Notes: generated by a model from the letters alone, not told the origin. DNA of 64,000 nucleotides from Flavobacterium limicola (GCF_003634755.1 NZ_RBXA01000003.1:248001-312000); one strand, 5' to 3'. Numbered from the stretch's first letter, positions 1 through 9,409 are shown. Translations and numbers: made by a program.

Positions 1-1313
1 TCAAGACCACCAACAATTCTGTCAACAGCATCAAGGAAATCTTGTTTGTCAACAGCAGTCTTGTTATTTCTGGCAGCTATCAAAGCAGCTTCATTACATA
101 CATTTGCAATATCAGCACCAGAAAATCCTGGAGTTTGTTTGGCCAAAAATTCAGTATCTAATCCTTCTATTTTTTTCAAAGGAGCAAGGTGTACTTTAAA
201 AATTTCAGCTCTTTCGCGAATATCTGGCAAGTCTACAAAAATTTGTCTGTCAAAACGGCCAGCACGCATTAAAGCTTTGTCAAGTACATCGGCTCTGTTT
301 GTTGCAGCTAAAACGATCACATTAGAATTAGTTCCAAAACCATCCATTTCTGTCAGCAATTGGTTCAATGTATTTTCACGTTCGTCATTTCCACCGGACA
401 TATTACTTTTTCCTCTAGCTCTACCTACTGCATCTATTTCATCAATAAAAATAATTGCAGGAGATTTTTCTTTAGCTTGTTTGAACAAATCACGTACACG
501 TGAGGCTCCCACACCAACAAACATTTCAACAAAATCTGAACCTGATAAAGAGAAGAATGGTACTTGTGCTTCACCAGCAACAGCTTTTGCAAGTAAGGTT
601 TTACCAGTTCCTGGAGGTCCAACCAGTAAAGCTCCTTTTGGAATTTTGCCACCCAAATTGGTATATTTTTCAGGGTTTTTAAGAAATTCAACAATTTCTT
701 GAATTTCTTCTTTTGCACCTTCTAAGCCAGCTACATCTTTAAAAGTAGTTTTGATATCTGTTTTTTCATCAAAAAGTTTAGCTTTTGATTTTCCAATATT
801 GAAAATCTGTCCACCACCACCAGCGCCACCGCCAGACATTTTTCTCATGATAAATATCCAAACTGCAATAATGATTATGATAGGTAACAAACTAATCAGA
901 ATATCTGACCAATTACTTTTTGCCAAGAAGTTAAAATCTTTCAATTTTCCTTCAGCAACAGCTTTTTCCAATTTGTTCTGAAATATTTGATCATTACCAA
1001 TGTCAAACGTGTAGTGTGGTCCTTTGTTAGGTCTGTCAAAAACATCTTTAGAAACTTTCTTGTGCGCAGCATCTTTCAATGCAGCAGCGTTAAGAAATAC
1101 TTCTGCTTCTGTCTTATTGTATACGATAACTTTTTCAATTTGTCCTTTTTCTAAATAGTCATTAAATTTAGAAGAGGTCAATTGTCCTGGTTCGTTTAGA
1201 CTTGAACCATTGGTTATAAAGCTTATAAATAAGAAAATTAATAATATTGCAGTGTAGATTAGCCAAGGGCTTACTTTAAACTTATTCGGATTTGGATTAT
1301 TTTCTTTAGCCAT
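1..1313 (-). CDS. ftsH: ATP-dependent zinc metalloprotease FtsH (3' part outside window)
   Basis: Membrane-anchored AAA+ protease that degrades misassembled membrane proteins and short-lived regulators. About 437 N-terminal residues are visible. There is a membrane segment at roughly residues 17-35, a periplasmic FtsH-extracellular domain, a second membrane segment at about 137-156, and a Gly-rich linker. The AAA+ core follows, with Walker A GPPGTGKT (about 232-239), Walker B ending in DEID (about 291-294) and the second region of homology with [11 protein letters not shown] and GRFDR. The zinc-binding HEXXH peptidase domain expected next lies beyond the left edge, so the gene is cut by the window and not broken. 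The start is the ATG 19 nt downstream of rsfS, so the two genes probably form one operon. Confidence 0.97.
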   Translation of the reverse strand, partial: MAKENNPNPNKFKVSPWLIYTAILLIFLFISFITNGSSLNEPGQLTSSKFNDYLEKGQIEKVIVYNKTEAEVFLNAAALKDAAHKKVSKDVFDRPNKGPHYTFDIGNDQIFQNKLEKAVAEGKLKDFNFLAKSNWSDILISLLPIIIIIAVWIFIMRKMSGGGAGGGGQIFNIGKSKAKLFDEKTDIKTTFKDVAGLEGAKEEIQEIVEFLKNPEKYTNLGGKIPKGALLVGPPGTGKTLLAKAVAGEAQVPFFSLSGSDFVEMFVGVGASRVRDLFKQAKEKSPAIIFIDEIDAVGRARGKSNMSGGNDERENTLNQLLTEMDGFGTNSNVIVLAATNRADVLDKALMRAGRFDRQIFVDLPDIRERAEIFKVHLAPLKKIEGLDTEFLAKQTPGFSGADIANVCNEAALIAARNNKTAVDKQDFLDAVDRIVGGL

Positions 1314-1332
1314 TACTACGGATTATATGTCT

Positions 1333-1704
1333 TTAGTATTTGTTTTCTATGGTCGTTATTTTAGCATCGCCCCATAAGCTTTCGATGTTGTAGTATTCAC
1401 GGATGTGTTTTTGAAATACATGAACTACAATATTAACATAATCCATTAATACCCATTCCGCATTATCAGTACCTTCAACATGCCAAGGCTTGTCTTTTAA
1501 TTCTTTTGAAACTGTTTTTTGTACGGAGTTGACTATTGCGTTAACTTGTGTATTTGAATTTCCATTACAGATTACAAAATAGTCACAAACTGCAGTGTCT
1601 ATTTCTCTTAAATCAAGAATAGTGATATCATTTCCTTTTACTTCTTCTATCCCTTTAATGATATTCGCCAATAGGACGTCATTATTTATAGTCTTTTTCG
1701 CCAT
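1333..1704 (-). CDS. rsfS: Ribosome silencing factor RsfS
   Basis: Small protein of the RsfS/Iojap (DUF143) family. Family members bind ribosomal protein L14 and block subunit joining when nutrients are scarce. The 123 residues are family length. Typical segments are visible, including DITILDLREI, DYFVICNGNS and the C-terminal VNIVVHVFQKHIREYYNIE with the conserved W-G-DA ending. It lies just upstream of ftsH on the same strand (19 nt gap) and is divergent from birA. The order birA / rsfS-ftsH is, from memory, common in Flavobacteriia. Start at ATG 1704; no alternative in-frame start fits better. Confidence 0.95.
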   Translation of the reverse strand: MAKKTINNDVLLANIIKGIEEVKGNDITILDLREIDTAVCDYFVICNGNSNTQVNAIVNSVQKTVSKELKDKPWHVEGTDNAEWVLMDYVNIVVHVFQKHIREYYNIESLWGDAKITTIENKY

Positions 1705-1799
1705 GAATTATTTTTATATAAGTTTGTAAAGTTACCATTTTTTGTGATTATTTTTGAACCTTAACACAATATTAAATTCTGTTTCACAAAAAAACGTAT

Positions 1800-2528
1800 A
1801 TGAAAGTAATCAAACTCGATGCCATAGATTCTACAAACGAATTCCTTAAAGGGTTATCGAATAAACAAGAGCTCGAAAACTTGACTGTTGTTACCGCAGA
1901 GAATCAAACAAAAGGAAAAGGTCAAATGGGGGCTGTTTGGACTTCTGAGGCGAGTAAAAACTTAACAATGAGTATTTTGGTTAAGGGATTTTTATCGGAT
2001 ATTTGTCAAATTTATAATCTGAATATTGTAGTTTCACTTGCCGTGATTACTGTTTTGGAAACATTTAAGATTCCTGATCTTAGTATTAAATGGCCTAACG
2101 ACATAATGTCATACAATAAAAAAATAGGTGGCATTTTGATAGAAAATAGTATAAAAAGTGATGGTACTATAATTTCTATTGTCGGTTTAGGTCTAAATGT
2201 GAATCAAACTAATTTTGAAAATTTACCAAAAGCGTCTTCTTTAGCGGTAATTTGTACATCTGAATTCGACAAAGAAGTCTTGCTTTCTTCCATTATAGAT
2301 CAAATAGAGAAAAGTATACTGTTATGGAAACTGCATCCCAATATCTTATGGTCTGATTACACGGATAAATTATATAAAAAAGGGATACCAATGCCGTTTA
2401 CAGGTAAAAATAACACTAATTTTATGGGTATTATTCAAGGGGTTTCTTCGGTTGGTAGACTTCAGATTCTTTTGGATGACGACAGTATTTCTGAGTTTGA
2501 TATCAAGGAAATTCAAATGCTATATTGA
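1800..2528 (+). CDS. birA: Biotin--[acetyl-CoA-carboxylase] ligase
   Basis: Joins biotin, through biotinyl-AMP, to the lysine of the biotin carboxyl carrier protein of acetyl-CoA carboxylase. The 242 residues contain the catalytic and C-terminal domains but not the N-terminal winged helix of E. coli BirA, so this is the monofunctional type with no repressor role. Visible motifs are DSTNE near the N-terminus, the adenylate-binding loop in the GKGQMGAVW region (variant of GRGR), and KWPNDI followed by KKIGGILIE. It is divergent from rsfS. The neighbouring tolC gene is convergent and only about 10 nt away. Confidence 0.95.
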   Translation: MKVIKLDAIDSTNEFLKGLSNKQELENLTVVTAENQTKGKGQMGAVWTSEASKNLTMSILVKGFLSDICQIYNLNIVVSLAVITVLETFKIPDLSIKWPNDIMSYNKKIGGILIENSIKSDGTIISIVGLGLNVNQTNFENLPKASSLAVICTSEFDKEVLLSSIIDQIEKSILLWKLHPNILWSDYTDKLYKKGIPMPFTGKNNTNFMGIIQGVSSVGRLQILLDDDSISEFDIKEIQMLY

Positions 2529-2537
2529 GGATAAAAT

Positions 2538-3854
2538 TTATAATACAAAAGGATCGCCTAAATAGAATTTTATTAGCGCATTGTTGTATAGTAACTCATA
2601 TTTTGATTGGATTAATTCTGCTTGGGAATTATTAAAGTTCATTTTAGTTATATTTAATTCATTGATGTTAATCTTCCCTAATTCAAATTTTAAGGCATCG
2701 GCTTCATAACTTTTTTTAGAAAATTCAAAAGCAATTGCGGCTGACTCACTTTTTTTTATGGATGTTTTAGTATCGGTGATGGCCTTTAAAATTTCTTTCG
2801 AAAGACGGTTTTGTTCGATTTGAGTTTCTAATTTGGATTGTTTATAGTTGAGTTTACTGATTTTAATTTTTGAAGCATTTTCTGACTGACTAAAAATGGG
2901 AATTGATAAATTGAATCGAAGTCCTTTTGAAAGATTGGAATCAAATTGTTCTTTAAATGGCACAAAAGGATCTTTGACAGTATAAAAAGAACCATACGAA
3001 AAACGCATGCTTAATGAAGGATATAATAATGCCTTTGAAATGGAAAGTTCATTTCGTGTTTTTTTTTCTTTTAAAACATTCATCAAATAAGAAGGATTTA
3101 TTTTGACAGCTTTATTAGCCAAAGAAAATTGGTTTTCATTTATTTCTAAATTTTCATAGAGTTCTAAATTAGGTTTTAGTAAGATGATTTCTTTTTCTAA
3201 AGAAATATTTATTAATTGCTTTAGACTGATTAAATTATCTGCTAAAGTGTTTTGGTTGGTTAGTAAATTCAATTCCTCAGTGGCTTTTTGGGATTTTATT
3301 TTAAACACTTCACTTTCAGATATCACTCCGGAATCAAACTTTAAAACAGCTACTTCCAGTTGTTTTTTACTCGATTTTATTTGTTCCAGATTGGATAAAA
3401 TAATTTCTTGTAAATATAAAATAGTGATGTATTTCTGGGCAAGATCGATTGTGATTTCATTTTCAATTTTTTTAATATTGACTTCATTTATTTTCATATC
3501 CTGTTTAGCTGATTTGATAGAATTTAGGGTCGAAAAACCAGAGAATAAATTATAAGATGCGCCAATATTTCCGGAATAATTTTCTATTTTTTTGTCAACA
3601 AATAAATTAGTGTCGGGATCTATTTCTCTACCCCAAGAATTTTTGTTTTCAACCGTTGCATTTATAGAGGGTAATAATTTACCATAGCTGGATTTATATT
3701 GATTAGTAGCTATTTCTCCTGAAACGACTGCACTTTTCAGGGATAAATTATTTTTTAATGCTAAATCTAAGCAATCACCAAAAGACATAAAATCCTGTCC
3801 AAACAATGAATTTGAAAACATAAGAAACACTACAAAAAAAATGGAATTCTTCAT
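2538..3854 (-). CDS. TolC-family outer membrane efflux protein of a peptide exporter
   Basis: Outer membrane channel subunit of a tripartite export system. The 438 residues start with a signal peptide (MKNSIFFVVFLMFSNSLFGQ) and continue into two repeats of long alpha-helical segments typical of the OEP/TolC fold. It is the last gene of a three-gene minus-strand operon (C39-ABC, HlyD, TolC), 5 nt after the HlyD gene, which points to type I secretion and not to drug efflux. Sequence identity to named TolC proteins cannot be judged here. It ends about 10 nt from the convergent birA. Confidence 0.9.
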   Translation of the reverse strand: MKNSIFFVVFLMFSNSLFGQDFMSFGDCLDLALKNNLSLKSAVVSGEIATNQYKSSYGKLLPSINATVENKNSWGREIDPDTNLFVDKKIENYSGNIGASYNLFSGFSTLNSIKSAKQDMKINEVNIKKIENEITIDLAQKYITILYLQEIILSNLEQIKSSKKQLEVAVLKFDSGVISESEVFKIKSQKATEELNLLTNQNTLADNLISLKQLINISLEKEIILLKPNLELYENLEINENQFSLANKAVKINPSYLMNVLKEKKTRNELSISKALLYPSLSMRFSYGSFYTVKDPFVPFKEQFDSNLSKGLRFNLSIPIFSQSENASKIKISKLNYKQSKLETQIEQNRLSKEILKAITDTKTSIKKSESAAIAFEFSKKSYEADALKFELGKININELNITKMNFNNSQAELIQSKYELLYNNALIKFYLGDPFVL

Positions 3855-3859
3855 AATGA

Positions 3860-5089
3860 CTAGTTAAGATTACTATCAATTTTGTTGAATAATTTTTTGA
3901 TGATGTATTGATAAAGCTTCATTTTTTCGATAATCACTTCTCCTTTAAGTTTATAACCTGCTTTTAGGTTAATGTTTGGATTGTACTTTTTTATGTTTGC
4001 CAAACAGTAAAATGTTTGATCCACATCCGATGGAGAAACATAGGTAATTGTTCCTTTAATAGCACCAAATCGATAATAATTATAGGCATCTAGTTTCAAA
4101 TTAATTTCTTGGCCTTTTCTTATGTAGGCAAGGTCTTTTTCATCTAAAATTACTTTTGCGTAAAAGGCTTCTTTTTTTGGGGCAATTATAGTGAGGATAT
4201 CTCCTTTATTGATAATTTCCAAATTTTGCCTGGCGTTGTAAAGATTAGAAACAGTTCCTTCAATTGGGGATATTACGAGCAATTTACCTAACTCATCGGA
4301 AATATAAGTAAGATTGGATTTTCCATCCTTAATTTGTGTTTGAAGTTCAACAATATCACGCAGGTAATTATGAATTTGATTCTCTACATCAATAATGTTG
4401 CGCCGCAAATCGTTGTTTGTTTTTTGATAATTATTGGATAAATTTTCAAAATCATAATTCTTTACATCATAGTTAGATTGAATATCCAACTGTCCTTTTT
4501 GATCATCTAAATTCCTATTTTTTGTTTCGGTCATTTCATATCTCGAAATGGCGCCTTTAGTATAAAGCATGGAATCAGTTTGGAATTTATTTGTTAAAAT
4601 TGAAGTTTGTTGTGAGGATAAATTTATTTTAGTATTCAAAGAACTGATTTCCTGTTCTGCTTTTTTACGATCCGTTTTATATATTTTTGATTGGATTTCC
4701 AATAATTGTTTTAAAGAGTTTTTGCGATTGATTGTATTGAAAATCAATTTATTTATAATATTTATTTTGTTTTTCATTCCGGAAACATTTGTATTTAAGA
4801 TGTCATAATCGGATTTGGTTTTTTTATTTTCAAGTACAAAAAGAGTATCTCCTTTTTGTACTTCCTGACCTTCTTTTACTCGAACTTTTAAAACTTTCAC
4901 CTCATTTGGTGCGTTTATTTTTAGTTGGGGAGTATCAGAAAAGATTTGACCTTCTTTAAAACTTACCGTATCATTCATTTTTATGGTAAAAATTAAAAAG
5001 ACTATAATTATCAGAAATGCTATCAAAACTCGATTTAGAATTTTAATAAACCGGATCGATTTCGTGTTGTAATAAAAAGAGTTCTCCAT
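3860..5089 (-). CDS. HlyD-family periplasmic adaptor subunit
   Basis: Membrane fusion protein linking the C39 ABC transporter to the TolC channel. The 409 residues have one N-terminal membrane helix (about residues 16-38). A lipoyl-like half motif (VKVLRVKEGQEVQKGDTLF) and its C-terminal partner (ISPIEGTVSNLYNARQN) flank a long coiled-coil hairpin of about 150 residues, and a beta-barrel domain follows. The start overlaps the 3' end of the ABC gene by 47 nt, which suggests translational coupling. The membrane-anchored N-terminus and long hairpin fit type I secretion and bacteriocin exporters better than RND adaptors. Confidence 0.9.
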   Translation of the reverse strand: MENSFYYNTKSIRFIKILNRVLIAFLIIIVFLIFTIKMNDTVSFKEGQIFSDTPQLKINAPNEVKVLKVRVKEGQEVQKGDTLFVLENKKTKSDYDILNTNVSGMKNKINIINKLIFNTINRKNSLKQLLEIQSKIYKTDRKKAEQEISSLNTKINLSSQQTSILTNKFQTDSMLYTKGAISRYEMTETKNRNLDDQKGQLDIQSNYDVKNYDFENLSNNYQKTNNDLRRNIIDVENQIHNYLRDIVELQTQIKDGKSNLTYISDELGKLLVISPIEGTVSNLYNARQNLEIINKGDILTIIAPKKEAFYAKVILDEKDLAYIRKGQEINLKLDAYNYYRFGAIKGTITYVSPSDVDQTFYCLANIKKYNPNINLKAGYKLKGEVIIEKMKLYQYIIKKLFNKIDSNLN

Positions 5090-7460
5090 TTGCTATTTTA
5101 TATTTTTTAGAAAAATTGATATTAGTGATGGGTTCGTGAGAAATGATGATATACGTTTTTATAAGGTCTTCATCAATAATCGTTTCTATTTTATTTCTGG
5201 ATTCGAGATCCATTCCTGAAAGGACTTCATCCAGAATGATAAGTTCAGCATCTGAAAAGAGTGCCCGAAGCAAGAGGATTTTTTTACGTTGCCCAGTGGA
5301 AAGATTTTTCCCGTTTTCGTTAATAATAAATTCTAGTCCATCATCTTTTGAAGCTATAAAATCATAAAAATTAATTTGTTTTGCCATATCCAAAATTGCT
5401 GTAACGGCTATCTCTTTTCCTAAAATTATGTTGTTTTGAATAGTGTCATTGAATAGAGTATCCTCATTGGTCACTAATAAAATTTTGTCCCGCATTTTAT
5501 CGTCATTATAAAATTTCTTATCCTTTTCATTTATAAGAATCGAGCCTGAATTGGGATGATAAAGTGTTGTTAATACTTTGCTGAAGGTTGATTTTCCAGA
5601 GCCATTTTGTCCCTCTATTTTTATTTTTTCGCCTTTTCGTATTTTTAAATTAATGTCTTTTAATACAAATTCATCGGGTAGATAACCGTAATTCAGATTC
5701 TGAAATTCAATTTTTTCAATGTTGAAGTCCTGAATTCCTTTTTTAGAGACTTTTTTTGTTTTTTCATCAAAATCCAAATATCTCTTTAGGATGACTTCGT
5801 TCTCCTGAAGTGTCAGATTGTCATCTAAAATACCTTTCAAAGAAGAAAATATTTTTGAAGAAAGTGCTATAAAAGTCACAATTTGGCCCAATGTAATTAT
5901 TTGAGTTTCAATAGCTGATTTTGTCAAAAATAAAATGATAAAAATCGTGGAAACAATTACTATCAGGGCAACAACAATTTTATTTAATAAATCAATGTAT
6001 CCGTTTCTAAGCTGAATTTTTAAATATTCATTGATGCTTATGAAAATTTTATTGGAATGAAAACGTTCTATTTTAAAACTTTTAATAACCTGTATTCCAT
6101 CAATTTTCTCCATCATTTTAGAAAGAAAATCGGCTTTGCGAATGTAGCGCAGTCTTTCATTTTGCTTTAAATAAGGTGTAATGAATTTGAACCAAAGAAA
6201 AAATAAAATCATTACACCCAATACGATTAATGTTAACGTTTTATCTATGAAAAATAAAATGCATAACGAATAAATAGACACGCTTACATCCACTAATATA
6301 TTAGTGAAAAACTTCATGAAAAAGCTTTTTAGTTTCAGCGAATCACTCACGCGCTCCATTAAATCCCCTTTTTTGTAGGAGTGAATATAGGAAAGGGATG
6401 AATTATTTATTTTTTTGTCGAAAGAAAATAGAAAATATTTGTCTAAAGCATTTCCTAAATGAATCCCCACAAAGTTTTTATAGACCGTCGTAAAAATGTC
6501 GAAAATTTTATAAATTCCTAAACCTGCAGCAAACAAAACCAGCGTATTCAAATTATAGGTTGGCAGGACATTGTCAATCATAATTTGATTGGTAAAGACT
6601 GCAATTTGAGCGGTTGCTGCTGAAAACAAAGCCGCAAAAATATAGATGTACCAAAGTTTTTTATATTCCCCTAATTGTTTGAATAATTGCCAATATAAAC
6701 TTCCGTTTTCCTCTTCGGGATAGGATTGCAGCGTGTCTTTTTCTTCTTCTATTGCTTTTACCACAAGAATCAAAGGAGAATTGTTTTTTATCTTTCCTTT
6801 TTCTAATTCCAGTATTTTAAAACTATTTGGGACACTGGAAATTTCTTGGTTTTTTAGTAAATCGGTTAGAAAATTCCTTTCTGCTAGCAGGTCTTTAAAA
6901 CCAAAACTGTCTTTTAAATATTTAAAGTAAGTGAGCTTATTGAAAAGGACCGCATGACCATTTTCAATTAAGGTATTCTCAAAATTAATTTGATAATCTG
7001 ATAAATCCTGTGAACAGATTGCTATTATTTTATCTTCAGTATCTGCTAGATCCCAGTGATTTTTGTTGAAATAAGATTTTTTTTTCATCTCCTGTAGAGA
7101 CAAATAGTATTGACTTCCTTTGCTAGGGTCATATACTTTTAGGCGGTTATTTTTTATATCATTCACCACAATATAATGTAGGCCGTTTTTATTTTCAATA
7201 GGTAAAATAAAAGGGAATAATTCTTGTAAACTTGTCTCATTCCCTCCAATATGATTAATATCAAATAGTTTGAATTGAGCCATAAATCCATTTGAATTCA
7301 AGAAGTTTTTGATATCCGAAATCCGTGATCCTTTTTCTTCTAATGGAACATTTTGCTCTATATATTTTCGAGAAATTTTCCTTTCGTAAATATTAAAAAT
7401 AGTTTTAATTGCGCTAATTCCGCAATCGTTGCTCTTTAATTGGGGATCAGTAATTGGCAT
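5043..7460 (-). CDS. Peptidase C39 domain-containing ABC transporter (peptide/bacteriocin-type exporter)
   Basis: Combined leader peptidase and exporter. Family members cut a double-glycine leader from a small peptide and pump the mature product out. The N-terminal C39 domain has an intact catalytic set: Gln7, Cys13 in NDCG, His95 in GLHY and Asp111 in YDPSKG. A membrane domain of about six helices follows, then the ATPase with Walker A GQNGSGKST (near 617), signature LSTGQ (near 715) and Walker B LIILDE. At 805 residues it is longer than the usual 700-730, because about 130 residues of unassigned sequence separate the peptidase from the first membrane helix. First gene of the exporter operon. 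No substrate with a GG leader was found next to it. Confidence 0.93.
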   Translation of the reverse strand: MPITDPQLKSNDCGISAIKTIFNIYERKISRKYIEQNVPLEEKGSRISDIKNFLNSNGFMAQFKLFDINHIGGNETSLQELFPFILPIENKNGLHYIVVNDIKNNRLKVYDPSKGSQYYLSLQEMKKKSYFNKNHWDLADTEDKIIAICSQDLSDYQINFENTLIENGHAVLFNKLTYFKYLKDSFGFKDLLAERNFLTDLLKNQEISSVPNSFKILELEKGKIKNNSPLILVVKAIEEEKDTLQSYPEEENGSLYWQLFKQLGEYKKLWYIYIFAALFSAATAQIAVFTNQIMIDNVLPTYNLNTLVLFAAGLGIYKIFDIFTTVYKNFVGIHLGNALDKYFLFSFDKKINNSSLSYIHSYKKGDLMERVSDSLKLKSFFMKFFTNILVDVSVSIYSLCILFFIDKTLTLIVLGVMILFFLWFKFITPYLKQNERLRYIRKADFLSKMMEKIDGIQVIKSFKIERFHSNKIFISINEYLKIQLRNGYIDLLNKIVVALIVIVSTIFIILFLTKSAIETQIITLGQIVTFIALSSKIFSSLKGILDDNLTLQENEVILKRYLDFDEKTKKVSKKGIQDFNIEKIEFQNLNYGYLPDEFVLKDINLKIRKGEKIKIEGQNGSGKSTFSKVLTTLYHPNSGSILINEKDKKFYNDDKMRDKILLVTNEDTLFNDTIQNNIILGKEIAVTAILDMAKQINFYDFIASKDDGLEFIINENGKNLSTGQRKKILLLRALFSDAELIILDEVLSGMDLESRNKIETIIDEDLIKTYIIISHEPITNINFSKKYKIANGELFLLQHEIDPVY

Positions 7461-7626
7461 GGATCATGTTATTTTTTATCTCTGGTTATGGGGCTAACTG
7501 GAGTTTAAATTATTATTAACTATTTAATAATCAGTAATTTACTAACATTAAACGAGTAATATAATTTTTTTCCATAACGAACCCAAAAAGACGATAAAAT
7601 GACATTTGTTGCCTTTTATGTATAAA

Positions 7627-7658
7627 AAAAGTCTCTTGGTTTTCACCAAAAGACTTTT
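7627..7658 (-). terminator. Intrinsic terminator of pyrE-SRPBCC operon
   Basis: Hairpin with 14-nt arms AAAAGTCTCTTGGT / ACCAAAAGACTTTT (one mismatch) and a 4-nt loop. It lies about 37 nt downstream of the SRPBCC gene, and its A/T flanks give a U-run on the minus strand. It separates this operon from the exporter operon. Confidence 0.75.
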
Positions 7659-7694
7659 GTAATATTATTTTATTGTTACTATTTAAATAACTTT

Positions 7695-8087
7695 TTACAA
7701 TTTATTCATATTGCCAGCTAAAGTTTCGATAAATTTTCCAATTGGACCTTTTATCATCATAGCCATCATAGGATTGAAATCACCTTCAAAATCAAGTTTT
7801 ACATCACTTGAAGTTTCAGATACAGCATCAATATTTGCTATCAATGTAAACGGTAATTTATCACTTGCAGCGCCCAGAACTACTTTGGTTGGAGCCACTT
7901 TCTCTTTCATTTTCAATTTTATTTCCGGCATCCCTTTTAAACCAAAAATAAATGCGTCGTCACCAATAACTTCAAATTTAGCAATGTTATCAGGCATTAA
8001 TTTTTGAAAATTTTTAACATCACTCAATAAATCAAACATTTCTTGAGCTGGTTTTTGAACAGTAACTTTTGGACTTTCTAAGTTCAT
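7695..8087 (-). CDS. SRPBCC (START-like) family protein
   Basis: Small soluble protein of 130 residues with the helix-grip fold of the SRPBCC superfamily. The N-terminal helix segment ENFDLLSDV-like (here EMFDLLSDVKNFQKLMPDNI), alternating beta strands, and a long C-terminal helix (IGKFIETLAGNMNKL) are visible. Members bind hydrophobic ligands or membranes, but no specific function can be assigned. It follows pyrE by 23 nt on the same strand and ends at a terminator, so the two are probably co-transcribed. Confidence 0.85.
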   Translation of the reverse strand: MNLESPKVTVQKPAQEMFDLLSDVKNFQKLMPDNIAKFEVIGDDAFIFGLKGMPEIKLKMKEKVAPTKVVLGAASDKLPFTLIANIDAVSETSSDVKLDFEGDFNPMMAMMIKGPIGKFIETLAGNMNKL

Positions 8088-8110
8088 GGTTTTTATTTTT
8101 ATTTTTTAAT

Positions 8111-8758
8111 TTAGACTTCAGTATTCCAAGTAGACGGACTTGAATTCCATTCTCTTAGTGTTAATTCTTCATCCTCAGAGATATATCTTTTAGCAACCGC
8201 TAAATTCAATAAGTTTGGATAATTACTTAAAGTAAATAAATCAACATTTGCGTTTTTGAAATTTTCTTCTGCAACATCAAAGCCGTAAGTAAAGATGGCA
8301 GCCATACCTTTGACATTGGCTCCCGCTTCACGCAAAGCTTCAACAGCAAGTAAACTACTGTTTCCCGTACTGATTAAATCTTCTACAACGACTACATTTT
8401 GTCCTTTTTGTAAAAAACCTTCTACTTGATTTAGTCTGCCATGTTTCTTAGGTTCAGGGCGTACATATACAAATGGCAGCCCCATACTTTCCGCTACCAG
8501 CATACCAATTCCTATTGCTCCAGTGGCAACACCGGCAATAACATCTGGTTTACCAAATTGTTTTTCAATATTCTTGGAAAATTCATCCCGAATATAATTT
8601 CTTACAGCTGGAAATGAGAGGATTAATCGGTTATCACAATAAATAGGTGATTTCCATCCAGAAGCCCATGTAAAAGGATTTCCTGGATTCAATTTAATTG
8701 CATTTATTTGCAAAAGAAATTCGGCTGTTTTTTCGGCGGTATCTTTATTAAAAATCAT
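8111..8758 (-). CDS. pyrE: Orotate phosphoribosyltransferase
   Basis: Converts orotate and PRPP to orotidine 5'-phosphate in de novo pyrimidine synthesis. The PRPP-binding loop VVVVEDLISTGNSS is clear, as are GVATGAIGIGMLVAE and the family motif VYVRPEPKKHGR. The longest open frame begins at 8791, but the ATG at 8758 (MIFNKDTAEKTAEFL) matches family starts and gives 215 residues, the usual length. A promoter with TACATTTG ends only 4 nt upstream of that ATG, so the mRNA is likely leaderless or almost so. The gene is divergent from the Nudix gene with 7 nt between the start codons. Confidence 0.96.
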   Translation of the reverse strand: MIFNKDTAEKTAEFLLQINAIKLNPGNPFTWASGWKSPIYCDNRLILSFPAVRNYIRDEFSKNIEKQFGKPDVIAGVATGAIGIGMLVAESMGLPFVYVRPEPKKHGRLNQVEGFLQKGQNVVVVEDLISTGNSSLLAVEALREAGANVKGMAAIFTYGFDVAEENFKNANVDLFTLSNYPNLLNLAVAKRYISEDEELTLREWNSSPSTWNTEV

Positions 8759-8762
8759 ACTA

Positions 8763-8792
8763 CAAATGTATAAAGTTTTTGTTAACGACAAA
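8763..8792 (-). promoter_or_regulatory. pyrE promoter inside the start of the divergent Nudix gene
   Basis: Read on the minus strand: -33 element TTTG (8789-8792), 18-nt spacer, -7 element TACATTTG (8763-8770). Both match the Bacteroidota sigma-ABfr consensus. The predicted transcription start falls within a few bases of the pyrE ATG at 8758. The whole promoter lies within the first codons of the divergent Nudix gene. Confidence 0.7.
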
Positions 8793-9365
8793 CCACTTTT
8801 TTTGACAAATCATATCTCTAAGGAGACAGATTTTCAATTATTTCTATTAGAAAGTATTGACATAGAGCAACTTATAGTTAAAATCTTTCAAAATAAAATT
8901 CAAAAAGCGTACTTATATCATGCTGATGAAAGCGTTATTATGAAGACTTTGAAAGCAAAAATTCCTGTTTGCAAAGCGGGAGGAGGCTTGGTGTATAATA
9001 AAAAAGGTGAAGTCCTATTCATTTTTAGAAACGGAAAATGGGATTTACCCAAAGGCGGTATCAAAAAAGGAGAGGAAATTGAGGATACTGCTGTGCGTGA
9101 AGTAGAGGAGGAGACAGGGGTAAATGGGCTGTCAATATCTCACAAACTTCAAAAAACATATCATGTTTTTAGGCGTAATGGAAAATATAAGTTGAAAATC
9201 ACACATTGGTTCGAAATGCAAACTAATTTTGATGGTACACTTCAAGGACAATTAGAAGAAGGAATCGAAAAAGTAGCCTGGTTAAATCCAGAACAAATTC
9301 AAGGTGCTTTAAAAAATTCCTATGAAAACATAAAATTATTGTTTGAAGAGGAAAAAATTATATAA
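8766..9365 (+). CDS. NUDIX hydrolase
   Basis: Hydrolase of a nucleoside diphosphate linked to another moiety; the substrate cannot be told from sequence. The 199 residues hold an N-terminal region of about 65 residues and a C-terminal Nudix domain. The complete Nudix box G-x5-E-x7-REVxEExGV spans about residues 97-119, with the metal-binding glutamates in REVEEETG. The start ATG at 8766 gives the N-terminus MYKVFVNDKPLF. It is divergent from pyrE with only 7 nt between start codons, and its first codons carry the pyrE promoter. A strong terminator follows. Confidence 0.92.
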   Translation: MYKVFVNDKPLFLTNHISKETDFQLFLLESIDIEQLIVKIFQNKIQKAYLYHADESVIMKTLKAKIPVCKAGGGLVYNKKGEVLFIFRNGKWDLPKGGIKKGEEIEDTAVREVEEETGVNGLSISHKLQKTYHVFRRNGKYKLKITHWFEMQTNFDGTLQGQLEEGIEKVAWLNPEQIQGALKNSYENIKLLFEEEKII

Positions 9366-9409
9366 AAGAAATGCCCCCAGAAAGTCAACACTATTTGGGG
9401 GCATTTCTT
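9366..9409. terminator. Bidirectional terminator between Nudix and M14 peptidase genes
   Basis: Perfect 14-bp inverted repeat AAGAAATGCCCCCA / TGGGGGCATTTCTT with a 16-nt loop, placed between convergent genes. The A-rich right flank gives a U-run for the minus-strand peptidase gene's transcript, and the T/A-rich ends of the arms could serve the plus strand too. Confidence 0.85.

Noticed and set aside
46-702. Long plus-strand open frame of 218 codons opposite ftsH
   Set aside because: Antisense shadow of ftsH: the minus strand encodes clear AAA+ motifs through the same interval.
7531-7605. 24-codon minus-strand ORF (MSFYRLFGFV...) upstream of the C39 ABC transporter, considered as the exported peptide precursor
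   Set aside because: No double-glycine leader, no -7 box in front of it, and no conserved features; most likely a chance frame.
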